The notes under the pieces are model-generated. The model ran no database searches, was not told where the DNA came from, and saw only the letters and a list, made by a program, of their open reading frames with translations. A stretch of 64,000 bases of DNA from Rosellinia necatrix (Eukaryota; Ascomycota; Sordariomycetes; Xylariales; Xylariaceae). Positions 35,552 to 47,843 of the stretch are shown here, in pieces (positions within the stretch are counted from its first letter, which is position 1; each line of letters begins with the position of its first letter). The translations under genes were made by a program, and so were the position numbers. The stretch lies in NCBI GenBank assembly GCA_021209875.1, contig JAGYVD010000005.1:2790001-2854000 (forward strand). The letters run 5' to 3'.

Positions 35552-36894
35552 TCTCAGGCGACAGATAGAGACGCTCAGTATCGAACCTCAAGGTATCTCT
35601 TCACCCTTTCACCCTGTTCACGACGGTAGGTGAGCTATGCTTTGTTTCCAGGACGACAACAATTCGGGTCACCCATGTGTATAGGGCGTAATTGGGGTAT
35701 CTAAATATAATGGCCCGATGAAATTGTGCGATAGGAGGATGCGGAGAGCTACTGTTGACGCCGGAGCGAAGTAGTGGAGGTGATGCGAACCGCTGAAGTC
35801 CAAGGACGGCCGGAGCCAAAGCAGGCTCGGTGGGTTTGAATCCCGAGTCGACTTACTTCGCGGGAGAACAAGAAAATACCGGCTTGTCATACGACAAGCT
35901 GTGTAGATTAATTCGGGCCGGGGGTTGATGAGCGCCGTAGAGATAGAATAGTCGGCCGATGGAGAGCCGCCGCCTCTCCTATTGTCCAAATTACTCGACA
36001 GCCGTATCTGGGAGGGGGAAGGAAGGCGACAGTCAGCGCACGGGACGGAAAGACGGTGAGTGCGAAAGATAACAACAAATAGTCGAATGAGCGGTAGAAA
36101 GAAAAAGAGTAGCTTCGCTCACACGCGAGGGAGGTGGTCAAGGGGTGCAGCGGGTATAGATTGAGAGTGGCCTGGGGCAGAGTGCTTGGTTGTTGACAAA
36201 ACCAACTCCAACAGAAGTTGCTGCAGACTGGAAGTTGCCAGAAAAAAAGGTGGTCAAGGTCGCTTTCTGCGTCTTAGTGGTACTTCACTTTTGGTGCTAC
36301 GACTGCTCACACGGACACATTCTGACACTCCCTTGAAAGGAAAAAAAAGGACAGGGCGGTGCGGGCCAGCTGTTGGCTACGGGTGCTATACCCATGTTAC
36401 ATTACCTAAAATACATAGTCGATGGTAAGGTACTGGGGGGAGAAAGGAAACTATGTCTCACCTCGGAGGGCTGGCAGTGCTAGACTCCGATTCTCTGCTA
36501 GGCGATGCTGAATGTTGCTGCTCCTGTCAATTCTCGCCTGCTGACGTACCCCCGCTTGAGGGTAACTATACGAGAGGGCCTCGCGAGGACGACTATGCGT
36601 TGAATTTGTGGAAGTCGCTGCGACGGCAGATGGTAATGTCGACAGGAGAAATTGAGAAGCGCTGAGAACGTGGGAAAAAAAGACTGGGGTTGGTGAGATG
36701 GATGACTGGGCGGTTGACGAAGCTCCAGGGACAGTTGTGGAGTTGATGGGTGCCTCTTGGGAGGCACGATTTGTCTCCTGCTTGCTTCTGTGCTTGCTCT
36801 TCCCATTCATTCGGCAATACACGCTAGGTGCCATTAGGAAACATCAATGGATATTGCCCTGGTCCGTGCACTGTCTACCCATAATGCCAACAAG

Positions 36895-37160
36895 TACCTT
36901 AGGGGAGGTAGGTACTTGCTGCAGTTACCTTGGGTAGGTACGTATTTTGGTAGATAGTAGGAAAGCCCACTGTTTAGGACGCTATACCCTAGGTGCATTG
37001 CTATTGAGTGGTCGTACAGCTCGTCTGTTTAGTCGTCAATAACACCCGCACCTACTAATACATACCTAGTATACTTATTCCTTCTGTAGATATACGTACC
37101 TAGTTAGGTTGTAGGCACACGTACGGTCTGCTTCTAGGTAGGTATCTAGCCCATACTTAA
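36895..37160. repeat. TAGG/CCTA repeat cluster
   Basis: Scattered GTAGGTACTTGC, GGGTAGGTACG, ACCTACTAATACATACCTAG and CTAGGTAGGTATC blocks of the window-wide palindromic type. Confidence 0.65.
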
Positions 37161-38156
37161 GGTATTCAGGCACTCTATGTAGCCGCCTGATCTTAGTACC
37201 TCGGTACAGTTTTTCTTAATAAGTAGTACGGTGCATCGTTAAACTACAACCTCTACCTATAAGTACCGCTAACCAACATCGACGGCTCCAAGGGTGTGGT
37301 GTGGGATGCTGATAGATAGGCACCTGCTTAGATCTTTATCTATTCCGCCCCTAAGTATCCAATGGTGTTGGCATGTGCAGGTAAGGAATGACGCGATATG
37401 AATTGGCTGGGTAATTCCCGCACTGTGTCATATGTCATATGTCATAGTTTCGTCCGTGTCTGTATGCACACTGACAGCTGCAAATGTAAACCTTGTAGGT
37501 TTTCTCAAGAATGCCATTTTACCATAAGGCACCGAATTATGTGGGCTCTGTTCGAAGAGGTACTAGACCACAGCTCATACATCCATAGACGTAACCGTAA
37601 GAAACAACAGAGTGGCGCCCATGTAGCGTATCTGTATCTGTATAGGTTCGAGATCCTGCCGTATCGTACCACTATATCATTTATAAAATATCAAGGGGCT
37701 CACTAGAGAAACGACCCATCCAGCACGTACTACCGTACACCTCCACTTCAGCAGCAAGAGGACCAGCCACGATAGGTTCCAGAATGTACCTAAATAGATG
37801 CCCAGGCTTTCATCATTATAATATCCCTTCGCTTGACTCTCTCGGTCAGAATATAATGTGCGCACAAGGAAGCTCAGACGGTCATCGATTACCAATACAA
37901 AAAATCTCGACGTGAGGATCCTACCGCCATGTATATGTAGATAGATACGTTACTCTTGTCGAATGTCTCGCAGGCTGCCAGATGTGGGTGAGACCCTGCT
38001 AGGCTTATACATAATACTGCAGCCGCCCGTATTTACTGGCCTCAATTGACGTGACCTCGCTTAGAGGAGACAGGATGTGACTTCTTCGTCAAAAAGTAAT
38101 AATTTGTATATAGGAAGATACAATCCCCGTCAAGTAGAGAGATTTTCCCATGCTAT

Positions 38157-38415
38157 AGCCTACCTACCTAGATAGATGCTCTAAATGACCTAGGCTACCT
38201 AGGTAGGTAGGCAGGTACCTAGGTGATTCAGTGGGCAAGACGTAGGTAAGGCAGGCACCTAAACCTTAGGTACCTAGGTAGGTTAGTAGGTAACAGTAGG
38301 CATCCATTAGTTATTTGCCGTCCAACTTCGAGTTGAATGCAGGTCCCAATTCGCTGAGTACCCACACACTAGATGGAACCTACCTACCTAGGTAGGTAGG
38401 TACTTACGTATGCAG
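38157..38415. repeat. TAGG/CCTA repeat cluster, densest block
   Basis: Nearly continuous palindromic units such as CCTAGGCTACCTAGGTAGG and AACCTACCTACCTAGGTAGG. The inverted halves could fold into short hairpins. Confidence 0.8.
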
Positions 38416-41400
38416 GACACATATTGTCACTTTCAGCGCCTATAACTACCCGTATTGCTTTATTGTTGAGACCCAAGGTACTAGGTAGGTTTATTAGTTA
38501 CTTTAAATCTACCTATCCGAGATGTTAAACCCAGGTAATCCTGATATAACATCTTCGTTGCTGCGGCATCTGCTCTATCAAAATTTTGTCTAGCCTCTGG
38601 GTTCTGCTCTGCCAGGCCGAGGTGCCACCACTCAACCCAGTCCGCTGCGGCCCAGGCCTACCGACATCGGCTCGCATGTTGCTGGATCAAGTTGGCATCG
38701 TGATTGACGCAGGCACCTGCGCAGGCTCGATAGGCCGAACACATTCCTTTTAGAATGGCGACTGGGGGCGGTGCCCCCTCGCATCAGACGAGGCTCTTGT
38801 CCGTTTGCATAGCCGCTGGTCGCATACCGACTTAGAAATCCCCTGGGTGATTTTGACAACTTCGTAAGCCCCATGGTAGGAAATACGGTGGACATGCCGG
38901 CCAATGGCCGCCGGGGGAACTCGTTCAAATGTTAAACAGAAGTGTTGTGCCTTCCTCACCGAAAATTACCTAGCGATTGTATTGCGCCGACGTGTAGCGA
39001 CTGCCGACCTTTCCACATAGATACTAAGGCGCTTACAACCTTGAGGCGAAGTGGCCTTGGCCTTGAGGCACCCCCTAGCTGACCACAGGGCTCGCCGAGT
39101 ACGTGGTAGGTAGTAGGTCCATCGTGGCTCTTGTGAAACCTATGTGCGATGGCTCAAAACAGGACTACAATTGGTATGCTTGGAGATTCTTGTAGCCGAA
39201 GAGCACAAATGAGTTCTTTCGCCCATTTGCGCTCGAGGTCCAAGTTTCCTCCGTCATTCAACTATACAGTTGAGTCTCAGCTCAATATCCCGCCCTCGAA
39301 TCTAGCGCGACATTCTTGGAAGGAGGCATTTCGCAACCTGGGCCAGGTCGTGTGCTCGCGAACAGTGAAGAAAACAGCGAAGAAAACTACACAGAAAAAG
39401 ACGAGTGTTTGTTTGGGCGGCGAACAACGGATAGGTGAGACAGGTGAACGCTTCGGTTTGGTTTATTGGCCGGTGCGAGGTCTCATGCCACCAAACCCTA
39501 TTCTACCATCGCTCTCTCCCATGCGTTCAAAAGAAAAGGGAGGCGGTCAGAAAAGAAACCATGATGACAACTAGCATGGCTGTTGGCCAATGGGTACAAC
39601 ATACTTAATTTCCCCAATCAGGATCGCGATCCGGTCCCGTGTGGCGCGGCCTTTCGGTTCCTTTCCCTCTTTTCTTGGCTTCTCGTTTCCTTCCATCTCT
39701 GTGCTGGGGCCAATGACAGCATGTGTGCGCGGGCAAACGAGATTCATCTAAGTTAAGTGGTCTCCGATGTGGGTACGGGCCGTTCCAACTCAATCCAACT
39801 CGAAGTCCCATGCCGCCTACTACAACCATGGGGCCGGATGCTAGGCATTTCGGGCTCCGGCCGTCAAACATAATTCCTGCGCCATCTGGAGTTACACGTC
39901 TACCTTTTTTCAGACCCTCGCCCGAGGGAGGCCTGTGTTCAGACCGACTGGGCAGAAAGATATACAGGACAGTCCCGAGATACAAACGCGATCTCCGCGC
40001 CTCATGTAGATCCCGCTGCCGTACGTCTCCATAGCTCCGCTATAGCCGCTGTAGTCAAGTGATTCCGAGCTGGGGTGTTCGGTTCTTAGATAGATAGTTG
40101 TTTCTTGTATCCCGCTGTTAGCTATAGGCAAATTCTCCTTTCTCCTTGATATATATTTTCTATTCCGAGTTGTTTTCGCATCAAGGTCAGTAGCGATGCT
40201 GCATAAGACTCAAGCGGCCTTTGGACTGCCGTGTTGCAAAGCCTCTCAACGCCCAATTAATATGAACAAGGTTCCGACTTTTTCGACCAGTGATGCCTTG
40301 CCGCTGAAACAAGGCGAGCATGTGTCGGACTTTTCTATCGTAAGACTAGCCGCGACACTTACATAACGAAAGCCCAGTACTAGGGCTGTGGTAGATGGAG
40401 TACTGTGAAACGGGATAGAACGAACAAGTATAATGGTGGTCAAAATCATCGGTCAATTAGGGTAAATCCTACATCACCCGTATCGGACGAGAGATCCCAC
40501 GTGCGCCGGCGTCGTGGGAAAAAGGACCCCCTAGAATTCGAGCCAGAGTTCCAAACTCTGTGATTAACAGTGTGAGGAAAGAATAACGCTGTTCGCGTTT
40601 TGAGCAGCTTCCGAAATACAAGCGCACCCGCTGGAAGAATAGACCAACGTGCTCGCAAGGCTATGTAGGTCCTTATTTATTTGCCTTGACCACGAGACAG
40701 CTCGATCGGGCGTGTTGAGCCACCGGCCAGCCCGAGGATACGTATATGCATGGTAACATCCCGTCAGCATGGTTCCACCCTGGGCCAAGATGAGACAAGT
40801 TAGGAAGTCTACGTAGGATGGGAAGTCTTTGCTACATAACTAAGAGAGCAAAGGCAGAGGGTTTCGTCAGGTCTCCCTCATAGCCGGAGTCAGCGCATCA
40901 CCCGGATGAGGGCCATCTGAACCTCGCTAAAAGCAGTAACGAGCCTTCATTTCTCAAACCTATGTGCGAACTCATCGTGCATCTAAGCGATATTCGCCGA
41001 TACGACTTGACACATTGCAAGTGGCACGAATAGTGCCGTATCTTCAGGCGTTGCAATTGGTAGGTCCCTATCTATGCCTTGCTATAAACATGACTTGGAA
41101 CTTCTCATCTATCCCTGGACTATTGGATTGGTTGACAAACCTAGGTCTGGACCGGCTTTGGTGACCCTCTGTAGGGATGGAAAGGATAACTACTGGGATG
41201 GCTAGTTGAGATTCCCTATTGTCAGGCGACCAAGATGACGTCCTCCTACAGTAGCGTGCTCTTCGGTTTGAACGTTGTCCAGACTACTGGTATACCCCTC
41301 CCTTCCCCTCGTGACCCTTCTATTCCTGTTGTCGGGCTGATTTGCGCAAGCTCGGTGAGATACCTACCTAGGTATTAGGTTGTTGTCGGTGGTCTTGGCA

Positions 41401-41712
41401 CTTCTACTACGATTAGCGAATGGTCAAGAAGTCCAATTCACGAACCCCGGAAACGCCAGGAACCGGAACTACTGATCAGGTTTTGGCTGCCGAAAGGCCA
41501 GCGTGCTCCAAGAGACCGAAGGAAAGATCATTATATCCATCATATTTTTATACAGGTGCCAGAGGAAAAATAACCCAGTAGCTCGGGTCATCAAGCTCAC
41601 ATAAGTGCCTTCAATAAAAATAAAAATGCCATGCCGTGGGCTGCACAAGGTTGATAGTGACAGCGTGCTTATAGAACCACAAACCCCGTCAAGGACAGAT
41701 GGGATGGGTATT

Positions 41713-41925
41713 TAAGTAGGTACTTAATATAGATGGCCCATGGCTTACCTAAACTATCCGTGCTGAGAGTCTACCTAGGTACAGTATCATGGGGGAGGTA
41801 ATTATTGGCTTAAGTAAGTAGTTAACAGGTGCATGTGTAGGTACCTACCTAGGTAGGTGCTTACGTGCCCGCTAAGTACCTAAAAGTAGGCACTTGGCAG
41901 TCCCATATATGTACTCACCTACCTG
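41713..41925. repeat. TAGG/CCTA repeat cluster
   Basis: Blocks including GTAGGTACTTAATATAG, TCTACCTAGGTACAG and GTAGGTACCTACCTAGGTAGG, ending near 41925. Confidence 0.7.
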
Positions 41926-42559
41926 TTGAAATACTGTCACACATGTCACTCACTCCTCCCTACCAACCCCTTTGCTTGGATCTAACAGCCCTAGACATGC
42001 ATCCCCCATACCTGCTTTGGTACCTGCTATATTAAGAATAAGAAAAACCCTAGTGATCGAAAGAGCACCCTTGGTCCGCCCTTGGTATCGAAACAAAAAC
42101 GCTCTTGCAGTGGTTGGTGCCAAACTCCTCCCCCTGGCTCTTGTCTTTTGTTACAGAATGGAGCTTGACTGATCTGGGACTAGTGTGGGTTAGTAACATC
42201 CACACCAAATCAGGCTGTTCTGCTTTTCGACGTCGCGCTCTAGCATTGTCGCTATCGTCCATCACCCGAGGCATTAGGGCTACCCGTCTTCATCTGCACA
42301 TCTATACTTAGTGTTAGAGAGTCCCATTGATAACCCCTCGTCATCCATCATCACGCTTTCGACCTCCTAATCCTTGCCACCATCGCCGTAGACCTTGCTA
42401 CCGTTCCGTTCCACAGCGCCTAGATTCCCTCTTGATAGCATAATTCCGGTGGCTTCCCACACTTTGTCGAATACGACCCTGTCGTCGCCGAAACGCTCGG
42501 TTTTAGGATACATATACATCGGCCTAGGCCTAGAGACTAGTCACGGCCGCGGTCGCTTA

Positions 42560-42735
42560 AGTAGAGAAGAGAGGAGAAGAGAGGAGAAGAGAAGAGAAGA
42601 GAAGAGAAGAGGGAGAAGAGGGGAGAGACCATATTACGAGAGAGAGCACGAGAGAGAGCAAGAGAGAGTACGGAGAGAATACGAGAGAGAATACGAGAGA
42701 ATACGAGAGAATACGAGAGAATAGATAGAAGAGGA
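42560..42735 (+). repeat. Polypurine GAGAA/GAGAG tract in the Bud6 leader
   Basis: About 175 bp of almost pure purine: GAGAAGAGAGGAGAA units followed by four or more copies of a 10-bp AATACGAGAG unit. It ends about 40 bp before the Bud6 start codon, so it lies in the promoter or 5' UTR. Confidence 0.85.
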
Positions 42736-42773
42736 GGCGAGCGCCAGAGCCGGAAACCAACGTCGACGTCGCT

Positions 42774-45700
42774 ATGCAGGCGCCGAACCCTCCGTCGCAG
42801 CGCGCCATGCAGCGACGGTCTCCCGGGCCCGAGGCAGGTCCCCAGGCAAATGCTCCCATACGGTCCATGTCGCCGGCGAATGTGCAGCCGCGCTCGTCGA
42901 CGGCGTCGAGTAGATCGGGGGGTGGGGGTGGTGGAGGTAGTTCACGGCGGAATGTGAGTCTATACCAGAACCGCACCGGAGCCAGCGTTTATCTTGTTGC
43001 GCTCGACCTCTGCTCTGCATCTCTCCTCTGCACTGTGAATGGCCGGCGCCGCGCTCTGAATGGCCACCCCGCCAACGGTTGTTGTTATGAATGACTCTGT
43101 CCATTACCTTCCCCCCTTTTCCAAAGCAAACAAACCCCTCCGCTGACCAGGCCATTCACCCCAGCAATCAAATGGCTCGAGCATGCCCCCTCTCGCAAAT
43201 AGAAAAGAGCGTAACGCACCTCCTTGTTGCCACAAAACAGCTCCTGGAAACCCTGACGCAGTGGTCCCGAGGCGCTGCTACCGACACCCAAGTGTCCGAC
43301 GTCTACGTGCGCTTGGGATACGAATTCAATATGGCATGTCGCGCCTTCACTGCAATCAACGTAGACACATCAGACCTTGGGAACGTGCCCGAATCTTTAC
43401 GACACATCCTTGAAGCCACCTTGAGCCAAGAGGCGAGCACAGAGAGTCTCGAGAAATACCTGCCCCGCATACGCGATATAATAATAAACCTACTCCACGG
43501 CCTGAAGAGGAAGCAGCAAAAGCTCAGGCAGAGGCAGTCTAAAGAAAAAGACGGCGGCTCCCCCGAAGATAACAACGGCATCGCTTCCCGCACCATGAGC
43601 ACCAGCACAGTCGGGAGCAACGGCACCGGCCTGACTACTCTCTTGAATGAAGGCCTCGAGAATGGATATGGCACCACGGCACAGAGGGATAGCAACGGCC
43701 GGGTATCTGGGAGCGGCACAGCTCCGTTTGGCATCGAGACCTCCCCTAGCCGAAGATTTCAGCGAGACCAGTCACAGACCTCGCTTGCCTCGGAAATGTC
43801 ATCTCTCTCCAGCAACACAATGCAAAACATCCCCGTGTTACCGCCGTACCCTGGAGATGAAACTATCCCAACTGGTCCATCTAAAGGCAGTATAGATATT
43901 GACTCTTTCCCCCCGCCACCTCCGCCACCCAAATCACAACAAAGCGCCCTTGCCGCCCTCCAAAAAGGAAAAGACCTTGAAAGAAGGGCATCTCGTAGGT
44001 ACTCGGCATACCAAATATCCAAACACTTAGGGGCACCAACCAATGGCGTGCCTATGCTCCCCACACAGAACACGCCAGCGCCTAACCGAGGCCGCGCCGA
44101 GGTTCGGGAATCGATGCGAGCTGTTCAGGGTCGAGAAGCCATGCGCCATAGCCGAAACACATCCAGTCGATCCAACACTATGTTCGATAGCTCCCCCGTT
44201 CGAGTTCCGAGTCATATATCCGAAGAAAGCTCAGTAGCCGACTTCCCACCGCCTCGTGAGGCTTCAACGGCTCATTCACCTGTTGAAAAATATCGACCAA
44301 GCGCCACAATATCTGGACCATTACAGGACGGGCTTGCAATCAATGGCCTGAACCCCTCTGATGAGGTTAAGCCAAAGGTCGATCTTTCTAGGGAGTTGAA
44401 GCAACGACCCGAAACACCTAGCAACAAGGAGCCGAGAGAACTCGCCCAGGAACAATCCCCACCGCTAGATAAGGATTTAACTCTGTTCCTGCAATACAAG
44501 TCAAAAGTGAAAAAAATTGTCCTGCCGGAAGGTTATACGGAGTTATCTATTGGACGGCTCCAACTAGCCTTTATCGAAAAATTCTCCTGGAACACTGCGT
44601 TAAATGGAGCCGATCTACCCGAGATATACATTCAAGACCCGGTCTCCGGCGTGCGACACGAACTCGAGGACCTTTCTGACATCAAAGATCGTACTGTACT
44701 AGCGCTTAATATCGAGCCCCTCGATGAGGTCAGAAGGCATATCGACGAAGGTCTGGGTACTCTCAAAAAAACCATGGAAGAGGTTCGCCAGAACGTAACC
44801 GACCAAGCGGCAGCTCTCCAGCAAGTGTCGGATAGGCAGCTGGAGACCGCAAAGGAAATGGCACGCATGGCAACAGCGCCTCCTGTTGTTGAGGGCGCCA
44901 GAGCCAGTGGCCCGGATACGGGGGGTAAGCTGAGCCCTGGCCAGCTTAGGGAGTTACAAAATCTACGCCGTGATCTTGCCGTGTTGCGTCAGACATACTC
45001 CAATTTTCAGACCGACATTCAGAGCTCCATGTCTTCCCTTCGGAACAAGGCCGCCAATGTTAAGGTCGCAGCCGTCAAAGCAGCGTTGCCCAATGCAGGA
45101 GGTAACTCGGGGTATGTCTATGTTGTGGAAGGCCGAAAACAACTCAACTCGGACTCTGATCGACTCGTCACCAAAGTTGACGATCTTCAAGATCTTGTCG
45201 AGGATTTGCGGAAGGATGTCGTTAACCGCGGTGTCCGGCCCTTGCCTCGCCAGCTCGAAGGCGTATCCAAAGACATCCAGGTCTTGACTAAGGAGCTTAA
45301 GAAGATGGAAGACTACATGAAGCGCGAGAAACCCGTGTGGACAAAGATCTGGGAGAAGGAATTAGAAGAAGTATGCCAAGGCCGTGACGAACTCAAGCTG
45401 ATGGAGGACCTCATGGTTGATCTGAAGGACGATCTCGAAAAAGCAACCGAGACATTCACACTGGTAGAACAGGCAACTAAAGAACAGATGAAGGAGAATA
45501 CCCCGGCCGCGAGACAATTTTCACGGGGTTTACAGAATCTTGGCAACAGCTCCGATCAAACCGCCGCAAAGGAAGGCGTCCTGGGCGAAGTGCGGGCACT
45601 CCAGCCCAATCACCAAGATCGACTCGAGGCGATTGAGCGAGCCGAGAAGCTGCGACAGAAGGAACTCGAGAGCCGGAAAGACAACCCCATGAAAAAGGAG

Positions 45701-45907
45701 CTAGCAAACTTCGTAGAAGAAGGCAAGCTAAGGAAAAGTGGTGGGTTTGAGGAGGTTGAGAGAGCGAGGAGGGCTCAGGACGATCGCATTAGAAGAGAAG
45801 TTTGGGAGCGTATGAACGGCATCATCCCGGAGAACCCGGTAGGAGAGGAGGCCAATGGTGACAACGCTCCGATGGAGATGGAGGATGAAGGAGAAATCCA
45901 ATCATGA
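42774..45907 (+). CDS. bud6: Bud6/Aip3 actin- and formin-interacting polarity protein
   Basis: Polarisome component that binds actin and formin and promotes actin-cable nucleation at hyphal tips and septa. Two exons: 42774-42953 and 43151-45907 (197-bp intron, GTGAGT donor, phase 0 at ACCAG|GCC), giving 978 aa. The start region is Pro/Ser/Gly-rich. Residues about 68-150 contain SQIEKSVTHLLVATKQLLETLTQWS and VYVRLGYEFNMACRAF, the conserved N-terminal region of fungal Bud6. After a disordered Ser/Pro linker with a PPPPPPKSQQ stretch, the AIP3 domain starts near LFLQYKSKVKKIVLPEGYTEL and continues as coiled coil (IEPLDEVRRHIDEGLGTL; VEDLRKDVVNRGVRPLPRQL; KREKPVWTKIWEKELEEVC) to about residue 900. 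The C-terminus is acidic. A polypurine tract precedes the start codon. Confidence 0.93.
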
Positions 45908-46442
45908 TTGAAACGGAAAAGAAGACCAACGAGGAGATGATGTGTTCTAGCTGTATACCCCTATATTCGTGTTTGCACAGGTTTCTACCCCTCCACTGTC
46001 CATGGTTCCTATACCTACATGGTGTCTCGTCACGCCGTCTTTATTGTCTTATCATAGCCTCGGAGTGCCTGCTTTATATTATTGATTTTCAACCACCTGT
46101 CAGACCATAACTTGGTATTGAGCTAACTATCCCTCGATGACCAAAGGCATTACTTAAAGCACTCTTCCTTTCAGCTTTGACTGGTAGCTTTTCTGTGGCA
46201 TTAATTAATGCCCACCTATTCCGTGCCGGCTTCTATGGTAGATACGACCCATAATTACGAGATGTCTTGTGCCAGCCATATTGCTGCTGTCTTACCCCAG
46301 GGGGGGGAACGGAAATATCTACGAATACTTATTGCGAAGTATCCATCCTAAAGTATACGATGCGCTTCCAATATCACTTCGGGGTTTGGAGCAATAGTTA
46401 GTATTGTGTCCTTATTTGGAATTTAGCAACTGAGCCCTATCG
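45908..46442. other. Convergent 3' intergenic region
   Basis: About 530 bp between the stops of Bud6 and the acetylxylan esterase. It should contain both 3' UTRs. A seven- to eight-G run is near 46301. No gene seen. Confidence 0.45.
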
Positions 46443-47843
46443 CTACAAGCTTACTCGTTTCCTAAAATTACTTGAGTGCCTGTTTGCAGCTGCTACTTTC
46501 CCACCGCCTCCACGTACTTCAATCAGATCCCGAAAAAATGCGAGATCCATGGTCGCGTGGACGGGGACGGTATGGCCGACCCCATTGGCGCTGTATCCGA
46601 CGAGCTGAGCAGTGGTGGCGGTACCCTCCCCGTAGATTGTCATGGTATATCCGCTCTGGGGCGTGTTGGCCGTGTCCTTGGACGTCGTAAGCCCGAATAC
46701 GTTCGACCACTGCTTCATCGTCTCGGCATCTGCGATCGGAGTTAGGCTATGCTACCGGGAGTAACCAGGAACCCCCCAAGACTCACAGTTGGGATAGCGA
46801 AGAGTGCTGTCAGCAGTACCGTGCCAGCTAATGTCCCCCCCCCCCTTACGTTAGCACGCACGCTCGTGTGTGTGTGGGGTTGTATACACAGGTCATCCAT
46901 CTCGGGGGGAAACAACTTACATCTGCATTCTTGGCCTAGTGCCGTTGTAGCCGGGGTAGTAGCCTCGGACTTGGTCACCCCACTGGGCCGCCGTCTTGGT
47001 GAGCTGGCCGTTGGCGCATTGGTTGTTCCATCCCGGCGGATCCTGCGTGGCGGTCGACCCGGCGACGTAGAAGCATCCGTCCGGCACACCGGAGTAGACC
47101 GAGCCAGCCTTGAATACGTCGGGGTAGGCGCCGACGAGCACGTTGGTCATCATGGCGCCGGAACTAGTTCCGGTCACGAATACTCTGTTGGCGTCTCCAC
47201 CGCTATAACATTCGACATCAGTAACCGTGAATCTCGAGAGCGATTGGCGCGTGATTCGAAAGCGTGGGATGTTTCCAGGACATTTCTATACTTTAAAGGC
47301 AACCAGAACGTAAAGGGCGACACTCTAGAAATTACTTACTACTTCTGTACGGCGTATGTGACCATATTGGCAACGGTCTGGCTATCACCACCGCCATTAT
47401 GAGTTAGAGCTGGGAACGCATCATTAGAACAGGTTCGAGGAGATATGTCTATTGCAGCCCCGAGCACCAGCAACAAACGAGAAAAGGGGGGGAGCGTTAT
47501 GATATGCAAGAACAGCCCGTCGATTGAGCAGGAAAAACATACACGCTGTCGAGGCAACATCGAAGCAGCCACCGCCTGACTTCGAGTTGGGAAAGATCAC
47601 GATGAAGCCGCGTTGGCCGGCCAATGGCATGAGACCGGATTCTCCAGAGTATTGCTGTGCGGACCCCTGGCAGTGATGTACGGCCACGATGATAGGGGCT
47701 GGTGTCTTGAGGTTCGGCGGCACATAAACATACATGCCAAGCTTGGTGGGAGTGGCATTAAAGTCATTGACTTTCGTAATCGATTGGCAGCTGCCAATCG
47801 ACAGGAGGCCGGCGAGGACAGAAAGGGTAGATAGAACCTGCAT
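46443..47843 (-). CDS. Secreted carbohydrate esterase family 1, acetylxylan/feruloyl esterase type
   Basis: Extracellular serine esterase that removes acetyl (or feruloyl) groups from xylan. Five exons on the minus strand: 47843-47543, 47409-47340, 47202-46921, 46827-46787 and 46729-46443; introns 133, 137, 93 and 57 bp. The product is 326 aa. A signal peptide is visible (MQVLSTLSVLAGLLSIGSC). The catalytic triad can be assigned: nucleophile Ser137 in GTSSGAM, Asp224 in IWHGTADSTL, His284 in GVGHTVPVH. Other family landmarks are IIVAVHHCQGSA, GCFDV.STASLTHNGGGDS and NTPQSGYT. The Asp lies on a 41-bp exon. An 11-C run (plus strand, about 46835-46845) lies in the intron just before that exon. 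No cellulose-binding module; the tail RGGGGKVAAANRHSSNF is longer than usual. Confidence 0.9.

Larger units (their letters stand above)
35552..42773. other. Gene-poor 7.2-kb stretch
   Basis: No gene I can support. Repeat clusters lie at 36895-37160, 38157-38415 and 41713-41925. A 141-aa open frame at 39149 and a 127-aa one at 36451 (minus) have no recognisable domain. 42300-42773 is the likely promoter and 5' leader of Bud6 and includes the polypurine tract. Somewhere left of 36200 a missing first exon of the ataxin-2 gene might lie, but I could not find it. Confidence 0.45.

Noticed and set aside
35830..35846. Possible tRNA T-arm (GGGTTTGAATCCC)
   Set aside because: The loop lacks the invariant C and no anticodon or acceptor stem can be drawn around it.
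38632..38959. Overlapping minus-strand frames that looked faintly like a retroelement polyprotein
   Set aside because: No integrase or reverse-transcriptase motif could be identified, no terminal repeats seen.
39149..39574. 141-aa open frame
   Set aside because: Low-complexity Lys/Thr and Arg stretches with no conserved domain; lies in a repeat-rich spacer.
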